DNA of 64,000 nt from Cellvibrionaceae bacterium (GTDB lineage: Bacteria > Pseudomonadota > Gammaproteobacteria > Pseudomonadales > Cellvibrionaceae), in contig JANPZW010000013.1 of assembly GCA_024707385.1 (NCBI GenBank), positions 1,001,465-1,065,464 on the forward strand, written 5' to 3'. The notes under the pieces are model-generated. The model saw nothing but the letters and a program-made list of their open reading frames with translations. It was not told the DNA's origin and did not search any database. Below are positions 38,231 through 47,674 of the stretch, one piece after another; position 1 is the stretch's first letter, and every line of letters begins with the position of its first letter. The translations under genes were made by a program, and so were the position numbers.

Positions 38231-38753
38231 CGTCGTTCACATAAGTCAGGACAGCTAATTGGCGCATCATTTCCGCTATACCTTGCAGGGCCAGCAGAGC
38301 GCCGTTGAGGGGGATCAGGGTTTTCAGCAGGAAGACACCGGGAATGCCGCCAGCATCGGCGGAACCTTCGCGGATCGCCCAGGCATTGGCGACGTACTGC
38401 CAGCTCACGGCGATGGTAAACACGCAGAACGGCAGTAACAGCAGCAGGGTGCCGAGGGCGTCCAGCAAGGCTTTCTGCACGGGTGAATAGCGGCGGTAAA
38501 AAATATCCACACGCACATGGCCGTCACTGCGCAGGGTGTAGGCGCTGGCGCACATTAGCACCAGGGCGTGCATATAGGTGACCGAGTCCTGCGCCGCCAC
38601 TGAACCGGAGTTGAAAAATGCGCGACTGACGACCACCAGGGTCGTGGTGATGGCCATGACGGCGGTGAGCCAAGCGACGCTCTTGCCGATGACGACCGAG
38701 ACAGAGCTGCAGTGCCTGTCGATGGTCTGGCACAAGTTAAACAAGAGGGACAT
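38223..38753 (-). CDS. dctQ: TRAP transporter small permease (DctQ)
   Basis: About 176 residues with four membrane helices (VAWLTAVMAITTTLVVVSRA, YMHALVLMCASAYTLR, LGTLLLLLPFCVFTIAVSW, FLLKTLIPLNGALLALQGIA). The pattern SDGHVRVDIFYRR is the DctQ signature between helices 2 and 3. It pairs with the DctM downstream. The frame is open to 38948, but the Met at 38753 (MSLLFNLCQTIDR) gives the normal N-terminus. The Pho box of the divergent pst operon begins 120 bp away. Confidence 0.9.
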   Translation of the reverse strand: MSLLFNLCQTIDRHCSSVSVVIGKSVAWLTAVMAITTTLVVVSRAFFNSGSVAAQDSVTYMHALVLMCASAYTLRSDGHVRVDIFYRRYSPVQKALLDALGTLLLLLPFCVFTIAVSWQYVANAWAIREGSADAGGIPGVFLLKTLIPLNGALLALQGIAEMMRQLAVLTYVNDDE

Positions 38754-38874
38754 GATTATTGTCTTTATTGAGGTTCCCGGAGGGCGGCTATTTAACCACG
38801 TCTGGTGCGGTTGTTGCGATGCAGAAATTCGACTCGCGGCGCCGTGTCGATAATTTCTTATTGCTGCAACAAAA

Positions 38875-38892
38875 CTGTCATACATCCTCACT
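38875..38892 (+). promoter_or_regulatory. Pho box upstream of pstS
   Basis: CTGTCATACATCCTCACT. The first half matches the PhoB consensus CTGTCAT exactly and the second half (11 bases later) is degenerate. TAGGAT at 38892-38897 could serve as the -10, though it is close. It lies 69 bp before the pstS ATG, which fits PhoB-activated transcription under phosphate limitation. Confidence 0.6.
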
Positions 38893-38960
38893 AGGATGGC
38901 GGACATTGAAAACCGGATGCGGAAACGCGGCCGGTTCCATTTCCCCATCTGGAGGTTTCC

Positions 38961-40004
38961 ATGAAGAAGATCCTACTCGCCCTCGCCTGTGCAACCAGCG
39001 CCTTTGCCGCCGGCTCCGCAGTTGCCAACAGTCGCGATCACATCATGATTGTGGGTTCATCTACCGTGTTTCCATTTTCTAAAGTGGTGGCGGAACGCTT
39101 CAGCTTAAAAACCGGCATGAAAGCGCCCAAAGTGGAGCCCACCGGCACGGGTGGCGGTTTCAAGGAATTTTGCAAAGGGGTGGGCGTGGGCACGCCCGAC
39201 ATCGCCAACGCCTCTCGCCGCATCAAGGACTCTGAATTCAAGTCCTGCCAGGAAAACGGGGTGAAGGACATAGTGGAAGTGTTTATCGGTTATGACGGTA
39301 TCGTCATCGCCAACAGCAAGAAGTCCGAGGCGATGAACCTGACCCGCCGCGATCTTTTCCTTGCGCTGGCCAAAGTGGTGCCAGACCCGAAGGGCGGCGA
39401 AAACCTGGTGCCCAATCCCTACAAGACCTGGAAGGATGTCAACCCGGCCCTGCCGGCCAAGCCGATTTCCGTTATGGGTCCGCCGCCCACTTCCGGCACG
39501 CGGGACGCATTCGTTGAGCTGGGCATGGAAGGCGGCTGCAAAAGCTTCCCCTGGATCGCAGCTCTGGATAAGTCCGACAACGCCCGCTACAAGGCGATCT
39601 GCCACGGGGTGCGTGAAGACGGCGCCTTTATTGAAGCTGGCGAGAACGACAATCTGATCGTGCGCAAACTCTCCGAAAATGCCAATCTGCTGGGCATCTT
39701 TGGTTTCAGTTTTCTCGATCAGAACGCCGATGTGGTCAACGCCGCGCGGGTAGATGGCCAGGAGCCGACCTTCGAGTCCATTTCCGACGGCTCTTATCCG
39801 GTATCCCGCCCGCTGTATTTCTACGTCAAAAAAGCCCATGTCGGCGTGATTCCCGGCATCGAACCATTCCTTGAAGAATTCACCAGCGAGCGCGCCTGGG
39901 GGGATGAGGGCTACCTGGCCGAGAAAGGGATGATTCCGATGAGCAGCGAGCGCCGCAAAGATGTGGCGGGCAGCGTGAAAAAGCTTGAGAGCATGAGCAT
40001 GTAA
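38961..40004 (+). CDS. pstS: Phosphate ABC transporter substrate-binding protein
   Basis: 347 residues with a Sec signal peptide (LLALACATSAFAAGSAVA, cleavage before NSRD). Phosphate-binding motifs are IVGSSTVFPFSKVVAERF, EPTGTGGGFKEFCKGVG, DIANASRRIKDSE and PPTSGTRDAFVELGM. It is of the larger PstS subtype that processes SSTVFPF and keeps several Cys. The protein binds phosphate in the periplasm and delivers it to PstCA. GGAGG stands 6 bases before the ATG. It is the first gene of pstSCAB-phoU and follows a Pho box. Confidence 0.95.
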   Translation: MKKILLALACATSAFAAGSAVANSRDHIMIVGSSTVFPFSKVVAERFSLKTGMKAPKVEPTGTGGGFKEFCKGVGVGTPDIANASRRIKDSEFKSCQENGVKDIVEVFIGYDGIVIANSKKSEAMNLTRRDLFLALAKVVPDPKGGENLVPNPYKTWKDVNPALPAKPISVMGPPPTSGTRDAFVELGMEGGCKSFPWIAALDKSDNARYKAICHGVREDGAFIEAGENDNLIVRKLSENANLLGIFGFSFLDQNADVVNAARVDGQEPTFESISDGSYPVSRPLYFYVKKAHVGVIPGIEPFLEEFTSERAWGDEGYLAEKGMIPMSSERRKDVAGSVKKLESMSM

Positions 40005-40005
40005 A

Positions 40006-40021
40006 CACCGGGGCGCCGGTG
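40006..40021 (+). other. Intercistronic hairpin after pstS
   Basis: CACCGG-GGCG-CCGGTG begins one base after the pstS stop and has no T-tract. Such hairpins often protect the 3' end of a binding-protein mRNA, which is needed in excess over the permease. That role is inferred. Confidence 0.4.
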
Positions 40022-40123
40022 CCATCTCGGTCATGGAATCGCCGTGTGCGATGTGACAGAGTGGCCCGGGCCTTTTTATCGTTTCGTCAATTTATTGTTT
40101 CGTAAATTCAAAGAGTCGGGATT

Positions 40124-41521
40124 ATGGAATCCTCTGTGTTGTTGCCGGTACTCGCGTTGCTCTGCGCCCTGGCCTTTGTGGCGGGGCGCTCACGCTCGCT
40201 CGCGGTAGCCGGTGTCGGGGGAATGCGTATTCTCAACTCCCTGCCGTTTTATTACGGCTCCCTCACCGCCTTCTGGTGCGCCTTGCCGAGCCTTGCGGTG
40301 GTGTTGATCTGGTCCATTTTTGACGGCGTCATCATTGAAAATATGGTGCACGCTCTGGTGCCACCGGCAGCGGTGGAGGCGGCCGGCGGCAATATAGGCC
40401 TGGTGATGAACCAGGTGCGCAATCTGGCGGCTGGACATTTGTCTGCCGATTCGGTCGAGCCCGCTATAGCGGCGGCCGCGGACCGCCTGGTCGCACTGGA
40501 GCGCATCAACCGCTGGGCACTCACCGGAGTGGCACTGAGTTTCGCCCTTATCGGTGCCATCCTGGCGTGGTTGAAGATCAACCCCCAGCTCAGGGCGCGC
40601 GCCAAGGTGGAGGATATTTTCCGCTGGACGCTGCTGGCCTGTGCCTCTCTCGCCATTCTCACCACCATCGGCATCGTCATGTCGGTGCTGTTCGAATCCA
40701 TGCGGTTCTTCAGCAAGGTGCCGGTCACGGAATTTCTGTTCGGTCTGGAGTGGAGCCCGCAGACCGCCATCCGCGCCGACCAGCAGGGCAGCTCCGGCAG
40801 TTTCGGCGCCGTGCCACTGTTTGCCGGCACTCTGTTGATCGCCGGAATCGCACTTCTGGTGGCAGTTCCGACAGGCCTGATGGTGGCGATCTACCTTACC
40901 GAATACGCCAGTCCGCGCATGCGCAACCTGATCAAACCGGTGTTGGAAATCCTCGCCGGCATACCCACGGTGGTGTACGGATTTTTTGCCGCTTTGACGG
41001 TGGCCCCCGTCATCCGTGATATGGGCGTCAATCTCGGGCTGGACGAGTGGCTGACCATCTCTTCCGAGAGCGCGCTGGCGGCCGGTTTGGTGATGGGGGT
41101 GATGATTATTCCATTCGTATCCTCCCTGTCGGACGACGTAATCACCGCGGTGCCACGCAGTTTGAAGGACGGTGCTCTGGGGCTGGGCTCCACCCGTTCG
41201 GAAGTGGTCAAGCTGGTGGTGATTCCCGCCGCGCTGCCGGGAATTGTCGGCAGTGTTTTGCTCGCCGCATCGCGCGCCATAGGCGAAACCATGATCGTGG
41301 TGATGGCCGCCGGCCTCGCCGCTAATCTCACCGCCAACCCGTTTGATTCGGTCACCACCGTGACGGTGCAGATAGTGACCCTGCTGGTGGGCGACCAGGA
41401 ATTCGAAAGCGCCAAGACGCTGGCGGCTTTCGCCCTCGGGCTGGTGCTGTTCGTGGTCACCCTCGGCCTCAATTATTTCGCGCTCTACATAGTGAGAAAG
41501 TACCGTGAGCAATACGAATAA
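40124..41521 (+). CDS. pstC: Phosphate ABC transporter permease
   Basis: 465 residues, longer than E. coli PstC because of an extra N-terminal region of ~200 residues with two or three helices and a periplasmic segment. The conserved permease core contains VPLFAGTLLIAGIALLVAVP, IYLTEYASPRMRNLIKPVLE, ILAGIPTVVYGFFAALTVAP and the EAA-type loop AVPRSLKDGALGLGSTRSE, ending in SRAIGETMIVVMAAG. It pairs with PstA, whose start overlaps by 17 bases. The long form is the usual type in marine and cellulolytic gammaproteobacteria, as far as I recall. Confidence 0.94.
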   Translation: MESSVLLPVLALLCALAFVAGRSRSLAVAGVGGMRILNSLPFYYGSLTAFWCALPSLAVVLIWSIFDGVIIENMVHALVPPAAVEAAGGNIGLVMNQVRNLAAGHLSADSVEPAIAAAADRLVALERINRWALTGVALSFALIGAILAWLKINPQLRARAKVEDIFRWTLLACASLAILTTIGIVMSVLFESMRFFSKVPVTEFLFGLEWSPQTAIRADQQGSSGSFGAVPLFAGTLLIAGIALLVAVPTGLMVAIYLTEYASPRMRNLIKPVLEILAGIPTVVYGFFAALTVAPVIRDMGVNLGLDEWLTISSESALAAGLVMGVMIIPFVSSLSDDVITAVPRSLKDGALGLGSTRSEVVKLVVIPAALPGIVGSVLLAASRAIGETMIVVMAAGLAANLTANPFDSVTTVTVQIVTLLVGDQEFESAKTLAAFALGLVLFVVTLGLNYFALYIVRKYREQYE

Positions 41522-42800
41522 AAAGGCCCCCGCTCGCACCATGGATCTGGTGGAGCGCAGTCTGGCCAGACGTTACGGCGCGGAAAAGCGCTTCCGCTTT
41601 TACGGCGTGATCTCGGTGGTGATCGGCGTTCTCGCGCTGGCGCTTTTGTTCTGGGAAATTTTCAGCGCTGGTCTCGGCGGTTTTCGCCAGACGCATATAC
41701 AACTGACCTTGAAATTCGACCCCGACGTGCTCGAAATCGCCGACGCCCGCGACGCCCGCCAGGTGCAGAACGGCAATTTTGAAGGGGTGGTGCGCGCCGC
41801 ATTGGCGGAGCGTTTTCCAGCGGTGCTCGATCGCGGTGGCAGGCGCGACCTTAACGGCATCTTGAGCATCGGCGCAGCGTTTGACCTGCGCGATAAATTG
41901 GTGGACGAGCCGGAGTTGCTCGGCCAAACCCGAACCTATTGGCTGTTAGCCGACGATGATGTGGACACCTATTACAAATCCCTGCGGGAGGGGAATGCCT
42001 TCACGGCGCGCACCAGCGAAGCGCGTCAGGTGTGGATTCAGGAATTAATCGATGGTGGTGAATTACGCACCCAGTTCAACACTCGCCTGTTTACCTCGGG
42101 AGATTCCAGCGAGCCGGAGATGGCGGGCATTCTCGGCGCCGTGGTGGGCAGTCTGCTGACCCTGTTGGTCACGTTTATTTTGTCCTTTCCCATCGGCGTG
42201 GCTGCGGCGGTGTATTTGGAAGAATACGCACCGCGCAATCGGTTTACCGATTTTATCGAGGTCAATATCAGCAACCTCGCCGCGGTGCCGTCGATTATTT
42301 TTGGCCTGCTCGGTTTGGCGATTTTTATCGGCCTGTTCGGCATGCCGCGTTCAATACCCCTGGTGGGCGGACTGGTGCTCACCCTCATGACCTTGCCCAC
42401 CATCATTATTTCCAGCCGCAACGCCATCAAAGCGGTGCCGCCGAGTATCCGTGAGGCGGCCTTGGGTATAGGCGCATCGAAAATGCAGATGATTCTTCAC
42501 CACGTGCTGCCATTGGCGATGCCCGGCATGCTCACGGGGGCGATTATCGGTATGGCGCAGGCGCTGGGTGAAACCGCGCCGCTGCTGATGATCGGCATGG
42601 TGGCGTTCATCATGGATGTGCCCAACGGCATCTCCGATCCGGCGACGGTGTTGCCGGTGCAGATTTTTCTCTGGTCCGACAGCCCCGAGCGGGCGTTTGT
42701 CGAACGGACCTCCGCTGCTATCATGGTGCTGCTCGCGTTCCTCGTTTGTATGAACACGCTGGCGGTCTGGCTGCGCAAACGTCTGGAGCGCCGCTGGTAG
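41505..42800 (+). CDS. pstA: Phosphate ABC transporter permease
   Basis: 431 residues starting at GTG 41505 inside the end of pstC. An N-terminal helix (FYGVISVVIGVLALALLFW) and a ~180-residue periplasmic insertion precede the five-helix permease core: GILGAVVGSLLTLLVTFILS, AAVYLEEYAPRNRFTDFIEV, NISNLAAVPSIIFGLLGLAI and the EAA loop AVPPSIREAALGIGASKMQM. The large insertion matches the extended PstC of the same operon. The protein forms the inner-membrane channel with PstC. Confidence 0.94.
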   Translation: MSNTNKKAPARTMDLVERSLARRYGAEKRFRFYGVISVVIGVLALALLFWEIFSAGLGGFRQTHIQLTLKFDPDVLEIADARDARQVQNGNFEGVVRAALAERFPAVLDRGGRRDLNGILSIGAAFDLRDKLVDEPELLGQTRTYWLLADDDVDTYYKSLREGNAFTARTSEARQVWIQELIDGGELRTQFNTRLFTSGDSSEPEMAGILGAVVGSLLTLLVTFILSFPIGVAAAVYLEEYAPRNRFTDFIEVNISNLAAVPSIIFGLLGLAIFIGLFGMPRSIPLVGGLVLTLMTLPTIIISSRNAIKAVPPSIREAALGIGASKMQMILHHVLPLAMPGMLTGAIIGMAQALGETAPLLMIGMVAFIMDVPNGISDPATVLPVQIFLWSDSPERAFVERTSAAIMVLLAFLVCMNTLAVWLRKRLERRW

Positions 42801-42825
42801 CCGGCGCCCGCAACGAGGTAACACA

Positions 42826-43722
42826 ATGCAACAAACGCTCGAGCAAAAACCCCCGGTCTCACCCAAGGTAAGCGCTCCCCCTATGGCACCGACTTTCTCC
42901 ATACCCGAGCCCGCGCAAATGCCGGTCTCAGCCGACTATAAAACCGTAGGTGTGCCACTGGTGGAGAACGCCAAGTTCGCCATGCGCGATGTGAACGTGT
43001 TCTACGGCGAAAAACAGGCGGTATTCAACGTGAATCTGGACATCGGCGAGAACGAAGTGATCGCCATGATCGGTCCTTCCGGCTGCGGCAAGTCCACTTT
43101 TCTGCGCTGCCTCAACCGCATGAACGACACCATCGACATCTGTCGCGTGACCGGCAGCATTCAGCTCGATGGCGAGGAGATTTACGCCAGCAAAATGGAT
43201 GTGGTTCCCCTGCGCGCGCGCGTCGGCATGGTGTTCCAGAAGCCCAATCCCTTTCCCAAATCCATTTACGAAAACGTCGCTTATGGCCCCAAGATTCACG
43301 GCCTAGCCAGCCGCCGGGTGGATCTCGATGAAATCGTCGAAACCAGCCTGCGCCGCGCCGGTTTGTGGGAGGAAGTGAAAGACCGCCTCGACGCGCCCGG
43401 CACCGGCCTTTCCGGCGGTCAGCAGCAGCGGTTGTGCATCGCCCGCACCATCGCAGTGAGCCCGGAAGTGATTTTGATGGATGAACCCTGCTCCGCCCTC
43501 GACCCCATCGCCACCGCCAAAATCGAGGAGCTGATCGCCGAGCTCAGCCAGAATTACACCATCGCCATCGTGACCCACTCCATGCAGCAGGCGGCGCGGG
43601 TTTCCCATCGCACCGCCTATTTCCATCTGGGCAAACTGATCGAGGTGAACGACACCCAGAAGGTGTTTACCACGCCCGACCACGCGCTCACCGAAGCCTA
43701 TATCACCGGGCGTTTTGGCTGA
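42826..43722 (+). CDS. pstB: Phosphate ABC transporter ATP-binding protein
   Basis: 298 residues. Walker A is GPSGCGKSTFLRCLNRMND, the Q-loop VGMVFQKPNPFPKSIYENVA, the signature LSGGQQQRLCIARTIA, and Walker B EVILMDEPCSALDPIA with the H-loop IVTHSMQQAARVSHR. ATP hydrolysis drives phosphate import through PstCA. A ~40-residue Pro-rich N-terminal extension precedes the core. It lies 25 bp after pstA. Confidence 0.97.
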   Translation: MQQTLEQKPPVSPKVSAPPMAPTFSIPEPAQMPVSADYKTVGVPLVENAKFAMRDVNVFYGEKQAVFNVNLDIGENEVIAMIGPSGCGKSTFLRCLNRMNDTIDICRVTGSIQLDGEEIYASKMDVVPLRARVGMVFQKPNPFPKSIYENVAYGPKIHGLASRRVDLDEIVETSLRRAGLWEEVKDRLDAPGTGLSGGQQQRLCIARTIAVSPEVILMDEPCSALDPIATAKIEELIAELSQNYTIAIVTHSMQQAARVSHRTAYFHLGKLIEVNDTQKVFTTPDHALTEAYITGRFG

Positions 43723-43785
43723 GGCGCGCCCTTGGCTTTTTTTCCGTTCGCGCCCAGGCGCCTTACGACTGTTTAAGGTATTGCT

Positions 43786-44517
43786 ATGGATAATTTGAAT
43801 CTCAATCAACACATCTCCCACCAGTTCAATGAGGATCTGGAGCACCTGCGCACGCAATTTCTCGAAATGGGCGGTCTGGTCGAAGAGCAGGTCACCGACG
43901 CCGTGCGCGCGATTGAAACGGCGGATGGATCCCTGGCGGAAAAAGTGCGGCGCACGGAGAGTGAAATCGACCGGCGCGAGTTGGAGCTCGACCGCCAGTG
44001 CATGATGGTGTTGGCGCGACGCCAGCCGGCCGCTTCCGATTTGCGTCTGGTGTTGATGGTGATCCGCGCCACCGCCGATCTGGAACGCATCGGCGACGAG
44101 GCCAACAAGGTCGCCAAAATGGCGATTGCCTTAAACGAGGATGGGGTGTCGCCACGCGGGTATGTGGAGCTGCGCCATATCGCCAGCGGCGTGCTGAAAC
44201 TGGTGAATCTCGCGCTGGATGCGTTCGCCCGTTTTGATGTGGACTCCGCCAAAATCGTCGTGCGCGACGACTCTCTGGTGGACCAGGAATACCGCACCGC
44301 CATCCGGGAGCTGGTCACCTACATGATGGAAGACCCCCGCTCCATTTCCCGCGTCATGAATATCATGTGGGCTCTGCGCGCCCTCGAACGCATCGGCGAC
44401 CACGCTCGCAATATCGCCGAGCACGTGATTTATCTGGTCCACGGCATGGATGTGCGCCATATGCCGTTCAAGGAACTCGAAGAACAGATCGAAAAAAGAA
44501 ACGGCAACAAGAAATAG
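43786..44517 (+). CDS. phoU: Phosphate-specific transport accessory protein
   Basis: 243 residues, all helical, with two PhoU repeats: HISHQFNEDLEHLRTQFLEM, RQPAASDLRLVLMVIRATAD, then LERIGDEANKVAKMAI, and in the second half ISRVMNIMWALRALERIGDH then ARNIAEHVIYLVHG. The E(R)IGD(E/H)A metal-binding motifs are present in both. PhoU links Pst transport to PhoR kinase silencing. No phoBR is in the window. It closes the operon. Confidence 0.96.
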   Translation: MDNLNLNQHISHQFNEDLEHLRTQFLEMGGLVEEQVTDAVRAIETADGSLAEKVRRTESEIDRRELELDRQCMMVLARRQPAASDLRLVLMVIRATADLERIGDEANKVAKMAIALNEDGVSPRGYVELRHIASGVLKLVNLALDAFARFDVDSAKIVVRDDSLVDQEYRTAIRELVTYMMEDPRSISRVMNIMWALRALERIGDHARNIAEHVIYLVHGMDVRHMPFKELEEQIEKRNGNKK

Positions 44518-44529
44518 ATCCTTCCTCAA

Positions 44530-44551
44530 CGGGTGCCAGTATTGGCACCCG
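44530..44551 (+). terminator. Hairpin after phoU
   Basis: CGGGTGCCA-GTAT-TGGCACCCG, a perfect 9-bp stem 12 bases after the phoU stop. No T-run follows, so it may be a Rho-type end or a 3' stabiliser. Confidence 0.5.
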
Positions 44552-44699
44552 CCTGCGTTATTGGCTTTCTCCGCCATCCCTGACTAGCCTTTATCAATAA
44601 TCCACAGTGACCGGAATCATCTGATCATTGTGCTGTTTCCGATTGTTCTTGAGCGTTGTCCATCCGCGCAATCAACCTCAAGCTGTTTTGAGAGTGTTC

Positions 44700-44912
44700 A
44701 TGAAACAAGCCACAACTCTTATCGCGACTCTTCTGTTACTTGCCGCGTGCGAAGGCAATTCGAAAATGCGCCAGCTGAGCAACAGCGATCTGGCCGGCAA
44801 ACGCGACGAGTGCCTACGCATCAACCCCAGCTCCCCCGGCAAAGTCACCGCCTGCGAAAACATCCGCAAAGAATGTGAAAGACGCAGAGGCGAGGGGAAT
44901 TACGCGTGTTGA
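44700..44912 (+). CDS. Small lipoprotein
   Basis: A 70-residue protein from ATG 44700 with GAGAG upstream. Lipobox LAAC gives Cys 17. The mature ~53 residues are basic and hold four Cys (one at the lipobox, then DECLRI, TACENI, KECERR, and a C-terminal YAC), so one or two disulfides are likely. The motif LSNSDLAGKRDECLRI followed by ENIRKECERR resembles small uncharacterised lipoproteins of gammaproteobacteria. It is downstream of the phoU hairpin and probably not part of pst. Confidence 0.75.
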   Translation: MKQATTLIATLLLLAACEGNSKMRQLSNSDLAGKRDECLRINPSSPGKVTACENIRKECERRRGEGNYAC

Positions 44913-45184
44913 GGGTGGTTGGTATTTTCAGTTAGCGTTCTATAAAACCATGCTCTGATTTGTTCACAATTCACGAAACGTGAACGCCTATGGAATTTCG
45001 AATGCCTACAAACGTCTCGTTAATCCTCGGCTAATCACTCCGGAGCAACGTCGACTTACCATTTTGTATACCGTTGCTTTAACGGAGTTGCTCTGTTTCG
45101 GCATTCGTTACTTTTCCTATTGCGAGCTGCTGGGCTATGGGCGTGGATTTGCGAGAGCTCGTAGATCGGTGGAGTGAGGATAGG

Positions 45185-47674
45185 TCAGCCCGCTTCGCGC
45201 AGCACAATGGCTGGCGGCGTATTCACCGCCGATCGGCAACTCAACACCCCCAGCACGCCAATCAAACCGGCGCTCAACAAGGGCCCGGCAAACCAGTAGA
45301 GCACATGGGGTTTGATGGGGGTTTCGAGGACCCAGTACTGCAGGCCGGCGAGCAGTATTTCCGCGCCGAGTACAGCGATGATGCCCGCCAGCAGGCCGAG
45401 CATGGAAAACTCCAGCCACACACTGCCCAACATCAGCCGCCGCGGACTGCCCAGGGCCCGCAGCAGGCCGATTTCCTGTTTGCGCGCTTCTATGCTGCTG
45501 GTGACGGCAGCGAGCAGCACCAGACAGCCGCCCGCCAGGGTCAGCCACAACACCAGCTGCACGCCGTTGCTCACCTGATTCACGATGGTGCGGATCTGGC
45601 CGATGATCCGGTCCAGCTCGATTACCAGAATCGCCGGGTAGGTGCGCAACAGATCGTTGATAAAAACCTTGTCCGCCGCCGGCAAATGCAGGCTGGTGAT
45701 GTAGGTGGGGGAGTAGTCGTCCAGAGTGCCCGGCGCGAAGATGAAGAAAAAGTTCGGCCGCATGGAGCGCCAATCCAAGGTGCGCAGGCTGGCGATCTCC
45801 GCCTCCAGCGACAGGCCGCCGAGGGAAAAGGTCAGCCAATCCCCCGGTTTCAACCCGGCCTGCTCGGCCATTTCCGCTTCCACCGAAACCCCCGGCAGAC
45901 CGTGCTGGCTCTGCCACTCGGGCCACCAGGCCCCGTCCACCACTTGGTTGTCGTCAGCGAGAGTGTCGGTCCAGGTGAGATTGGCCTCGCGGTTGAACAC
46001 TCCTTCCCGGGCGACGCTGGTCGCACTCAATTCGACGCCATTGATATGAGTGAGTCGGCCGCGCACCATGGGGTAGAGCGGCTGGTGTTGGTAGTGGCGC
46101 GTCTCGATCAGCTTTTGGATGGCGTCCACTTCATGCGGCGGGATATTCACCAGAAAGTGATTGGGCGCGTCCTCCGGCAGCTGCGCCTGCCAGTCGTCCA
46201 GTAGTGACGTGCGAATAATCGTGAGGCTGAGCAGCAACATGATGGCGGTGGCGAAGACGACGATCTGCACCAGGGTCTGTTCACGGCGGCGCTGCAGATT
46301 GGCCACCGCCAGACGCCAGACGCTGCCCGCGCCACCGGCGAGGCGCTGGCTGAGGCGCAACAGGCCGAAGGCGAGCAGTCCGGTAATGGCAAAAACCCCG
46401 GTCAGCGCGCCTATGACGCTCAGAGCCAGCGGCAAGTCCTGGCTGAACAACAGCACCAGAATCAGCACGGCGAGAAACGCCAGGGCGACCTGCAGCCACA
46501 GCTGCAAACCATTGACCGCCAATTCGCGGCGGAGAATTTTCATCGGTGGCACATAGGGCAGAAACCACAGTGCCGGCAGGGCGAAAAACAGCAGACAGAT
46601 GATGCCGCTGGCGAGGCTGATGAGATAGGGATAGAGCGTCGGGCCGTCCAGGCGGATCTGATAGGCCTGCAACAAAGCGGCGGCCACGGTGCGTTGGAGC
46701 AGCTCACCCACCAGCAGCCCGGCCAGGGACGCCACCAAGGCCAGCACCATCAGTTGGGTGAAATACAGCCGGCGGATGCGCCCGCTGCCGGTGCCAAGGC
46801 TTTTCAGCAGCGCTACCTGATCCACATGGCGGTTGGCGAACTGGCGCGCGGCCAGTGCCAGCGCGACGCCCGCCAGGAGCACGCCGATCACCGCCGCCAG
46901 GAGTAAAAAGCGCTGACCGGTATTGAGGGTGCGCCCCAGGCCGCGCTGATTGCTGCCGATGTCCACCAGTTGTTGATGGGCATCGAAGCGCGTTTCCAGC
47001 ATGGCGGCGAAGTTGTCCACCGCCGCAGTATCACCGGCGAGCAGCCATTGATACTGCACCCGGCTGCCGGGCTGTACCACCTGGGTGAGCGGCAGGTCGG
47101 CTTCATTCATCAGCAGGCGCGCGCCCATAAAGCTGAAGGGATTGCCGCTGTCCGGCTCGCGAATCAGCACGCGGGTGATGCGCAGCTCGTACTCGCCCAC
47201 CGCCACCCGGTCGCCCAGTTGCAGATGCAGCAGCGGCAGCAGGCGCGAGTCCGCCCATGCCTCGCCCGGTGCGGGTATGCCGGCGGCGATGTCGATCTGG
47301 TCGGGCCGGGTGGCGAACGCTGTGGTGCTGGTCTCCAGCTGGCCGCGCAGCGGGTAGCCTTCACCTACGGCTTTCACCGACGCCAGATGCATATGTTCAC
47401 CGGCATAAATCATGGAGGCGAAGTGGGTGGCGGTGGTGTGGCGTAGACCCGCCCGGGCCGCTTCTTCCTCCCACACAGGGTCGTGGGGGTGGGAGCCGCG
47501 CACGACTTTGTCCGCTCCCAATAAGGCGTTGCTCTCCTGCACCAGGGTGTGTTGCAGGCGGTCGGTGAAGATGGCGATGCCACTCACCACCGCCACCGCC
47601 AGCAATAAAGCGGCGGCCAGCAGCTTGACCTCACCGCTGCGCCAATTGCGCCATAACAAACGAAGGGCCAGCAT
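45185..47674 (-). CDS. ybbP: FtsX/MacB-family ABC permease YbbP
   Basis: 829 residues with about ten membrane helices in the order 1-3-4-2 typical of the YbbP group. An N-terminal helix (LAAALLLAVAVVSGIAIF) precedes a large periplasmic domain. FtsX blocks are VALLKSLGTGSGRIRRLYF and, near the C-terminus, EIGLLRALGSPRRLMLGSV and PPAIVLREAG. Such permeases do not import; they extract or move lipid-like substrates or transmit force. The ATG overlaps the ybbA stop by one base (TGATG). With divergent tesA this is the E. coli-like tesA/ybbAP arrangement. Confidence 0.92.
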   Translation of the reverse strand: MLALRLLWRNWRSGEVKLLAAALLLAVAVVSGIAIFTDRLQHTLVQESNALLGADKVVRGSHPHDPVWEEEAARAGLRHTTATHFASMIYAGEHMHLASVKAVGEGYPLRGQLETSTTAFATRPDQIDIAAGIPAPGEAWADSRLLPLLHLQLGDRVAVGEYELRITRVLIREPDSGNPFSFMGARLLMNEADLPLTQVVQPGSRVQYQWLLAGDTAAVDNFAAMLETRFDAHQQLVDIGSNQRGLGRTLNTGQRFLLLAAVIGVLLAGVALALAARQFANRHVDQVALLKSLGTGSGRIRRLYFTQLMVLALVASLAGLLVGELLQRTVAAALLQAYQIRLDGPTLYPYLISLASGIICLLFFALPALWFLPYVPPMKILRRELAVNGLQLWLQVALAFLAVLILVLLFSQDLPLALSVIGALTGVFAITGLLAFGLLRLSQRLAGGAGSVWRLAVANLQRRREQTLVQIVVFATAIMLLLSLTIIRTSLLDDWQAQLPEDAPNHFLVNIPPHEVDAIQKLIETRHYQHQPLYPMVRGRLTHINGVELSATSVAREGVFNREANLTWTDTLADDNQVVDGAWWPEWQSQHGLPGVSVEAEMAEQAGLKPGDWLTFSLGGLSLEAEIASLRTLDWRSMRPNFFFIFAPGTLDDYSPTYITSLHLPAADKVFINDLLRTYPAILVIELDRIIGQIRTIVNQVSNGVQLVLWLTLAGGCLVLLAAVTSSIEARKQEIGLLRALGSPRRLMLGSVWLEFSMLGLLAGIIAVLGAEILLAGLQYWVLETPIKPHVLYWFAGPLLSAGLIGVLGVLSCRSAVNTPPAIVLREAG

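Noticed and set aside
40190..41542. 450-codon open frame on the minus strand
   Set aside because: It is antisense to pstC and rich in His, Gln and Arg, which is typical of a shadow frame.
44980..45177. 65-codon plus-strand frame between the small lipoprotein and ybbP
   Set aside because: No ribosome site, no recognisable motif, and the composition does not look coding.
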